64,000 nucleotides of DNA, from contig NC_061514.1 in assembly GCF_022539505.1 (NCBI RefSeq), positions 221,487,837 through 221,551,836 of the forward strand, written 5' to 3'. Shown in pieces: positions 56,996-64,000 of the stretch; the first letter of the stretch is position 1; the number at the start of each line of letters is the position of its first letter. The notes below the pieces were generated by a model, which searched no databases, had not been told where the DNA came from, and worked only from the letters and a program-made list of their open reading frames with translations. Made by a program: the position numbers and the translations under genes. Source of the DNA: Lolium rigidum (lineage: Eukaryota; Streptophyta; Magnoliopsida; Poales; Poaceae).

Positions 56996-58919
56996 TCATC
57001 GTCTATTTTGGAAATTTCGACTACGGTCCTCCTCTGGTGACCTATGTCGCTTATTGTGAACAACATCTTCTCCATCTGCCCACCCGTTTGCTATCTCCAT
57101 CAATGCTGATACTGTCCTTGGGTTGGTTCTCCCCAAGTCTTCGACAAAATCTCCTCGTCGAATTCCTGCCACGAACGCATCTATTGCTCTCTCGTCAGAT
57201 ATGTTCTCTGCCGAGTTTTTTATGATGTTCCACCTCTGGATATACTTTTTCATTGATTCATCATGCTTTTGTCTACACGACCTCAACTCTTCTAGTGATG
57301 CGGGTTTTTTGCAGGTAGATCAGAAATTCTTAACGAATACATCCTCAAAGCTGTCCCAGCTGTCGATGGAACCCGGAGGAAGCTTCTTTATCCAAGATCG
57401 TGCGGCTCCACTCAGGTGTACTTGAATGCTCTGCATGGCTGTTGCTCTGGTTCCACCTATCAGCTTTACCGTCTCGAGATAATAGACTAGCCAATCCTCG
57501 GGATCTTGCAGGCCATCGAATTTTTTGAAGTTATCGGGTAGTTTAAACCCTGAAGGAACTCGAGTTTTCCGGACCCACCTTGTAAAGCACGGTAACCCAC
57601 ACATATCCTCTTCATATATTTCTGGGGTGTGCCGATGTTCCCTTCTATTTTGTCGTGCTCTGTCTACCCATGCTTCAGTTGCTGTGTCTCTTGCTCCACT
57701 TGTTCTCTCGGGACCTGGTGCTACTGCAGTAGGTCGTGGACTATTTTGCCTTGCTGATCCTTCGGGAGGCGAATTTATGAACGCCGTTCCCATGGCTCCA
57801 ACTCCTGCCGTAGCCATATTGTACAATGCTTCTCTTAGATCTCCGAGAGGTGGCTTGGATGCGAGGATGAAGGCTTGCGTCGCCATGTACCCAGCTTCTG
57901 GTGTCTTAGGGATAATGTTCCCCCTCGTGTCTATCGACATAAAGGACATGTCGAGGTTTTGAACCAGATTCTCCCTATCTGCCTCAGGTATATTTTGCAG
58001 CGGAGATCTTGCTCTATTTCGAGCTGCTCTGTGACTATCTCCTGATGTGCCATATTGTTGGCTCAAGTTTGCTCTTCGCCTGCTTGACGCAGAAGCTGCT
58101 TCCTGCCTGCTATCCAACTCGATTTTCTGTTTCTCAAGCTCCCGCCTGGTACGTGCAAGTCTATATTGATACGCTTGTAGCTCCTCAGGTGTCGCTGTTA
58201 TGGTCATTGGCTCTGTACCATCAATGGCTCTTGCGACTCGATCCCATACTGCCTGCGGAAATCGCACCATCTCTCGTGTTCCCGGTCCGATATATTTTGT
58301 TCCTAAACCTCGCGTGAGATCTGCAGGATCAACATACGGATTTCCCGCATCGTCGAAGTTCTCTGATGTCTCCTCCTGTGGGCGACTTGGTTCTCCAATG
58401 GCATAGATCTGATGATATTTTGGATTCTGAACTTTGTCGGGTTTGGTGACACCATAATAGAGATTGGTGAAGACCTCTCCAACAATAGTGGATCTATCGA
58501 TGAAATTGAAGCTGTCGATGTTGCTCGAGTCATCGCTTATATCGGAGTCCGCAGATGACTCGAAGGACATGTCGTTGAAGATGTTGGCGAGTTTTTCACT
58601 TGCCATAGTGCTGATGAAGCGTGGCGACGAAATCTCCTCGTCGCCTGACTCGATTGACGATGTTGAACTCGAAAAATCGGGATCGACCGCTGATAATCCC
58701 GACGAGATCGGAATTTCGAGACGATACGATCCTTCCTTCTCGACGCGGAAGTGGAACTTTCCGAACGTCATCTCCATGGGCTCCTCCAGATACGCATATG
58801 CATCCAAACGGGAGGGCGGGTGAGGAACAAAATCGACTAGACCAGTTTAGATATGTTTACCTCTGTCCATCGCGTTGCTTGCAGTTGAAGAAGTCGACGA
58901 TCTTGAACGTGCCATCGAG
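56996..58919 (-). pseudogene. gag, N-terminal and capsid part
   Basis: Starts MARSRSSTSS at 58919, with a TAA soon after (in GKHI*TGLVDF). From 58807 the frame is open to 57320: an acidic Ser-rich region, a coiled-coil-like part (YQYRLARTRRELEKQKIEL), then the capsid signature (PSGFKLPDNFKKFDGLQDPE, LSGAARSWIKKLPPGSIDSW). TGA at 57320-57322 is followed by the rest of the capsid to TGA 56996-56998. Several stops look like CGA to TGA changes, as expected for methylated transposons. Confidence 0.8.
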
Positions 58920-58943
58920 ATCAGCTCCTTGACACCTCTAATT

Positions 58944-58961
58944 CCCACAGACGACGCCAAT
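58944..58961 (-). other. Primer-binding region of the minus-strand element
   Basis: The minus strand reads ATTGGCGTCGTCTGTGGG directly after the LTR. The plus-strand relative has ATTGGCGCCGTCTGTGGG (60795-60812). Confidence 0.6.
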
Positions 58962-59348
58962 TGACAAGGGATTAACTTATCAATGCCTACAGATTGTAGA
59001 CTAGGGTTTTAGTCGAAAGTAGAGGGCAAGTAGATCTCGAAGGTTTCAGCCGAAAAGTACTCGACGATTATGAAAACTAGGGTTGTATGAAATAATGAAT
59101 CGATCCTCTCTTTGTCCCTCGACTCCCCCTTATATAGGAGGCGGAGCCGAGGGATTCGTAATACACAAGTTACAGAGTCCGGGAGGGTTTCTCACCCGTC
59201 CCGTAAAATTACAAGTCTATATTTCCTAATACAACTCTAACTTTCCTTAATATAACTTGGGCTTCTAAACTTCATATTATTCGACTCGTGGGCCTTCAGT
59301 AAACCCCGGGTACCGTCTTTAGCAGGCCCATTGGGGATGCCTATGTCA
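58962..59348 (-). repeat. 5' LTR of the minus-strand element
   Basis: 387 bp, TGACATAGGCATCC...CCCTTGTCA on the minus strand. TATA box TATATAAGG at 59128-59136. The other LTR is not in the window, so no TSD can be confirmed; the flanking five bases are CCGGG. Confidence 0.8.
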
Positions 59349-60410
59349 CCGGGCCTGCCAAGTCTGGGCGCACGGCAAAGCCTCCAACCGATCGCGACGA
59401 GATCGTCGCCGTCACCTCCAACGCGCCACCGGGAGCAACCCCGCTGCAGGCATCCATGAGCGTGTTGGCCACGCCCATCACGCACAACGCCGATGTCGCG
59501 GCCACACAAGCTGAGCTGGAAGCGCAGCAGCAGACGCTGCTCACCGGCGCAGCGGATGTCATCCGAGCCCAACAGGAGCTCAACCTAACCCTCCGTGAGT
59601 ATTACGCATCGCATGACTTTGCTTCAGTTAGCGCGAACCCTGCTAGAGTAGATGGAAACCGGCTTAGAGGTCGAAACTTAGACCAGGATCTGCGCCGGGA
59701 GGTTCTTTCCGGTAAAACTGCGTTGACATCTTTGGGACCGGTAGAAAAATCTAAGTATAGCAGTCCGGATAAAACTTTGAAAGCTGCTAGAGCTGCAGTA
59801 GAAGCATGTGATTCGCTATCAGGTGATGCTCTGGTAAAATAGTAAGCCCGAGTAAAAGAGTTACTTGATACAATCGAGGTACAAAATGCTGAGATGGCCC
59901 GGAACAATAAAGCGGCCGTGGCATCCCAAACAGTTCGTTCGACAAGAAATGCCGGAAGCAAATCGCATGGGCAGGCCTCGTCCCCCCATCCGGATAGAAG
60001 AAGAGAAAAATACGTGAATGCACATCAAATGACTGTGTATGATCCGGTTTTGGCCGGAAAACAAAAAGCCGGGCAACATGATGCCGGTAGAAAAAGCCAA
60101 GGGGCAGGCCACGACTATGCTGGAAACGGTTACGCCGGAAACGCTTATGCCGGAAACGGTGAATCCGGGCAGAACTATCGCCCAGCAAGAGCGGGATATG
60201 CTGCACAGGAAGCACCACCATAGAGATACCAGAGGGTTGCCGCAGCTGCGCCCAACCGGTATGATGAAGCTGATTACGGGTTGGAAAGAACCGGATACAA
60301 CCGGAATCCGTTGGGAGAACGTGTTGGAGAAAGATGCTTGCCGAACGAGATGCGCGGCACAAACTGGACAGTGTACTTGTCCGAAATGATTGAATCTGAG
60401 TGTCCGCCGG
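59349..60410 (+). pseudogene. Resident gag fragment hosting two insertions
   Basis: A single plus-strand frame runs from the left breakpoint (GPAKSGRTAKPPTDRDE) to the right one (MIESECPP). It is interrupted only by TAG at 59840-59842 and TAG near 60222. It is Gln/Ala-rich and coiled-coil-like at the start (ATQAELEAQQQTLL) and has a YAGNG repeat (YAGNGYAGNAYAGNG) near the end. It resembles the N-terminal half of a gypsy gag of a third family, without a conserved capsid core. Confidence 0.6.
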
Positions 60411-60794
60411 TGACTTAGGCATCCCAGATGGGCCTGCCGAATAAGGTACCCGGGGATAATTGAAGGCCCACGACCCAAAGTATTTGAAGTTCGGAAGCCC
60501 AACAAGTATTGATATTGAAAATAGATGTATTAGGAAGTCTTGATGTAATACGAGGAGGACTCGTGTAAACCTTCCAAACATTGTAAACTTGTACAACACG
60601 AAACCCTCGGCTCCACCTCCTATATAAAGGGGAGCCAAGGGAGAAAGAAAGGATCGAATCATTGTTAACACCAACCCTAGTTTTTAGCAGCTGAGCACCT
60701 TTTCAGCTGAAACCTTCGAGATCTACTTGCCCTCTACTTTCCGTGAAACCCTAGTCTATAACTTGTAGGCATTGATAAGTTAATTCCTTGTCTA
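60411..60794 (+). repeat. 5' LTR of the plus-strand element
   Basis: 384 bp, TGACTTAGGCATCC...TCCTTGTCT. The last base is T where the relative has A. TATA box TATATAAAGG at 60621-60630. Left flank GCCGG would be one half of the TSD. Confidence 0.8.
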
Positions 60795-60839
60795 TTGGCG
60801 CCGTCTGTGGGAATTGGAGGCGACAAGGAGCTGATCTCG

Positions 60840-62740
60840 ATGGCACGTTCAACATCGTCGACATCATCGGTGGCAAGCAACGCGGTGGATGAATGTAAAC
60901 AGATCAAAACTGGCCTCATTGATTTTGCTCCTCACCCTCCCGCCCGTGTGGATGCATATGCCTATCTGAGGAGCCAATGGAGATGACGTTGGGAGCTTCC
61001 ACTTCTGCGTCGGGAGAGAAGGATCACATTGTCTAGCGGCACCGATTCTTTCGGGACCGTTAGCGGTTGATTCCGATTTCTCAGGATCATCAGCATCAAT
61101 CGAGTCAAGCGACGAGGAGACTTTGTCGACAAGCTACATCAAGCCCGCCGCCGGCAGAGAACTCGCCGATCTGCTCAGCGAGATGTCCTTCGGGTCGTTC
61201 ACGGATTCCGATCTGGACAGCGACTCGGAGAGCATCGACATCTTCGACTTCATCGACAGATCTACTTCTATTCGGGATGTCTTCGCCGATCGTTACGACG
61301 GTGTCACCGACCCCGAAGATGAAAACACAATGACAAAATATCATCAAGTCTGTGCAATTGGTGACTCAAGTCACCAGGAGGATGAAACATCAGAGGCTTT
61401 CGATGATTTGGGTAATCCATACATCGATCCCGCTGATCTCACGCAAGGATTGGGAAACGAATACGTCGGGCCCACACCGTGGGAGAAATTACAACTTCCG
61501 CAGGTAGCCTGGGATAGAGCAGAAAGGGCCATGAATGGCACGGAGCCGATGACCACCACAACTACATTACAAGAGAAGCAAGCGTATCAATATAGACTCG
61601 CTCGTGCCAGATGGGAGATAGAAAAAGAAAAAGTTATACTAGAGCAGAGAAAAACTACGGCCTCAGCATCGAGTAGGCGTAGAGCCAACCTGAGCCAACA
61701 CTCAGGAATCTCGGGAGATAGTCACCGAGCAGCACGCGCGAGAGGAAGATCGCGACTAGCCCATGTGCCTGAGCATGAAAGAGAGAACCTGATACAGAAT
61801 CTCGACACGTCCTTTATGTCGATAGATACAAGAGGGCACATCATCCCCAAAACACCGGAAGCAGGATATATGTTGACACATGCTTTCATATTAGCATCTA
61901 AGGCACCTACAGGAGATCCCAGGGAAGCATTGTATAACATGGCCATGGCAGGAGTTGGAGTCATGAGGACAGCGATACAAGGAGCGAGTACACCGCAACC
62001 CGAGAGCGCACCAAGGCAAAATAATCTTCAACCTACTTCGGCAGCGCGAGATCCTCCTCGAGCCGGGGACCCAAGAGACACGGCGATACAAGCTCGAGTT
62101 GATAGAGCACGACAATAGAGAAGAGAACGTCGGCAATCACCAGAAGTCGACGAAGAGGATATGTGCGGGCTCCCCTGTTTTAATCGACGATTCCGTAAAA
62201 CTCGGGTTCCTTCTGGGTTTAAGTTACCCGACAATTATAAAAAGTTCGATGGCCTGCAAGCTGGAAACAGTGAAGTTAACGGGCGGAAATCGAGCAATTG
62301 CAATGCAGAGCTTGCAGGTTCACCTTAGCGGAGCCGCAAGATCGTGGATAAAGAAATTACCGGAAGGATCCAGCTGGGAGACTTATGAGGACCTGTTCGT
62401 GAGAAACTTACGCTCAACGTGCAAGAAACCTGTGTCCATAGAAGTGTTGAGGGCATGCAAAAAGAAGTATGATGAACCAATGAGGATGTACATCCAGCGG
62501 TGGAACATCATAACAAATTTGGTAGAAAACATATCTGACGAAAGAGCAATCGACGCATTTGTCGCAGGGATCCGAAGAAGAGACTTAATCGAGGATTTTG
62601 GCAGATCCAGGCCACGAACAATAGCATACCTCATGGAGATAGCGAATCGCTGGGCAGATGGCGAAGATGCTGTTCATAATAAATGGCACAGATCACCCGA
62701 AGAAGATCGCAACAGAAACAACAATCAAAATAGGCGATGA
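60840..62740 (+). pseudogene. gag of the plus-strand element, frameshifted
   Basis: Starts MARSTSSTSSVASNAVDECK at 60840 and loses frame near 60970. It resumes at about 61123 (AGRELADLLSEMSFGS ... VDRARQ, then TAG 62116). After a deletion of about 28 bp around 62250 it continues in another frame through LSGAARSWIKKLPEGS and VENISDERAIDAFVAGIRRR to TGA 62738-62740. It aligns throughout with the minus-strand relative. Confidence 0.8.
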
Positions 62741-63994
62741 TATTCTCGTCAGTTCTCAGATTACGACGGTCCCAACCAAGTGGCGGCTGGCTTCCGGGGA
62801 AACAGTGGAGGAAATCATCGGGATGATTACCAGAGAGGTAACGACCAGCGCAATGATCATCGATACGCGCCAAGCTCCAGTAGACAAAATAATTGGCCAA
62901 GATTCCCAAGGCCATACAATGTATCACCAGCAGATCTTCTGAACGGGCCATGCCAGATGCATTTTTTCATCGACAGTGATGGAAAAAGACAGTCAGGGCA
63001 CCTTCAGAAGGACTGCCGAACATTCCTAGCTCTGCATAGATATGCGGAGCACACAAATGCACAAGCAGTAAACATGGGACCAAGGAGTGAGGTTCACCTG
63101 CCACCTCCACCCGCAATTACTAGTGAAAATCAACATCAGTTGCAATTGGTGGCGGCTCCAACAAACCCAGGTCCTTACATTGACACAACAAGAGCAGTGT
63201 CGATGATTCAGAAAGGGAGACCCTCGAATAGGACGCAGAAGGTAATTTCGTGACAGGTATACATGGGAGAGAAGATGCCTCCACCAACCATCGAGTACCA
63301 CAATTGGTCGGGATAGGACATAGGATTTACTCAAGCAGATCACCCACCCCAAGTGCCACGACTAGGACAAGCGGCCATGATTTTACCAGCAATGATCGCA
63401 GGATTCGAGGTCTCGCGTGTATTCATAGATGGAGGGAGCAGCTTGAATCTCATATACGCAGACACTTTGAGGAAGATGAATATATCCCTAGAAAATATGA
63501 CTCCAACAGATATGCGCTTTTATGGCATCACACCAGAGAAGCCGAACTATCCTTTAGGAAAGATAAACCCCAACATGCAATTTGGAATTCGAGAAAATTA
63601 CAGAAGGGAGAAGTTGGAGTTTGAAGTTATCGATTTTTCGTCGCAGTATCACGCTATATTGGGTCGACCCGCGTATGCCAGATTCATGGTTGTGCTGCAT
63701 TACACATACTTGCTATGGAGGATTCCCGGTCCAAAAGGTCCAATCACAGTGAAGGGGAGTTTTGCTTTAGCAGATAAATGTGACAAGGACTTTCATAAGC
63801 TTTCCGAAACTTTCGGGATGTAGGCTGAGTATGCAGCTTATAGGCTCACCACCGACTACGACGTGCTACCCGATGGAGGAAGGCCGCTCAAGGAGCAAAC
63901 CTTTGACACCTCTAAGAACTCAAAGGAAGTACAGATTCACCCGATGGATCCTAAGAAGACAACAACTATCGCAACAAACATGGATAGCGCATAG
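62741..63994 (+). pseudogene. Zinc knuckle and protease of the plus-strand element
   Basis: One frame with stops: C/H motif (CQMHFFIDSDG...SGHLQKDC), TGA 63251, a TAG in SG*DIG, protease VFIDGGSSLNLIYADTL and AILGRPAYARFMVVLHYTYL, TAG 63821, then TAG 63992-63994. The last stop is at the same codon as in the minus-strand element. Confidence 0.8.
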
Positions 63995-64000
63995 GAAAGC

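Larger units (their letters stand above)
53124..59348 (-). mobile_element. Ty3/gypsy LTR retrotransposon, minus strand, 3' part lost at the gap
   Basis: Read on the minus strand: 5' LTR, primer site, gag, protease, RT, RNase H, integrase, the Ty3/gypsy gene order. The integrase is cut by the gap and the 3' LTR is not in the window. Several stops and frameshifts break the polyprotein. It is of the same family as the plus-strand element at 60411, and both lie in the same resident gag fragment. Confidence 0.9.
60411..64000 (+). mobile_element. Ty3/gypsy LTR retrotransposon, plus strand, cut by the window end
   Basis: 5' LTR, primer site, gag and protease on the plus strand, of the same family as the element at 53124-59348 but diverged and more decayed. 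The RT would begin just beyond the window. Confidence 0.88.

Noticed and set aside
60000..60674. Minus-strand ORFs at 59787-60674 and 59861-60505
   Set aside because: They run antisense through the resident gag fragment and the LTR border, without any conserved domain.

Overview
The window looks like nuclear DNA of a grass, most likely a cool-season (Pooideae/Triticeae-type) genome. The reasons are the very high transposon load, nested Ty3/gypsy LTR retrotransposons with 5-bp target-site duplications (TSDs), a CACTA DNA transposon, Stowaway-like MITE remnants, and short split genes with GT-AG introns and TATA boxes. Nothing bacterial, organellar or viral is visible. A 100-N run at 53024-53123 marks a scaffold join.

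Region 1 (1-15.7 kb) is the gene-bearing part. It holds two relatives of a plant zf-XS-like zinc-finger family, both on the minus strand: a gene cut by the window edge (1-985), and a copy with a nonsense codon at its zinc finger (8206-9343). It also holds two relatives of a coiled-coil family (5149-6318 and 13899-14751, minus strand). These two share intron positions and phases, and one has a tandemly duplicated first exon. A 2.7-kb CACTA element (2139-4832, TSD ACA) lies between the first two genes.

Region 2 (9.7-13.3 kb, 15.7-28.8 kb, 45.0-52.8 kb) is a family of tandem repeats with a monomer of roughly 320-340 bp, about 50 copies in all, which I do not recognise. Each monomer carries two dyads and a short telomere-like motif. 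The arrays contain a long palindrome, a five-monomer higher-order repeat of about 1.64 kb, and a 3.9-kb segmental tandem duplication. A leader sequence of about 300-600 bp recurs in both orientations next to the arrays.

Region 3 (28.8-45.0 kb) is a Russian doll. A non-autonomous gypsy-type element (28834-44992, TSD GAACT) inserted into the repeat array. A second gag/protease-only element (34950-43110, TSD TAGCC) inserted into it, splitting an antisense acidic ORF of the host element. A related solo LTR (48809-50262, TSD TAACG) sits in the last array.

Region 4 (52.8-64.0 kb) begins with a GC-rich, probably LTR-derived end before the gap. After the gap comes a minus-strand gypsy element with integrase, RNase H, RT, protease and gag in reversed order (53124-59348). 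Next is a fragment of another element's gag (59349-60410), then a plus-strand relative of the first element (60411-64000, truncated by the window). These two relatives share a stop codon at the protease/RT junction. Almost all transposon reading frames here are broken by frameshifts or stops, so no element looks autonomous as it stands.
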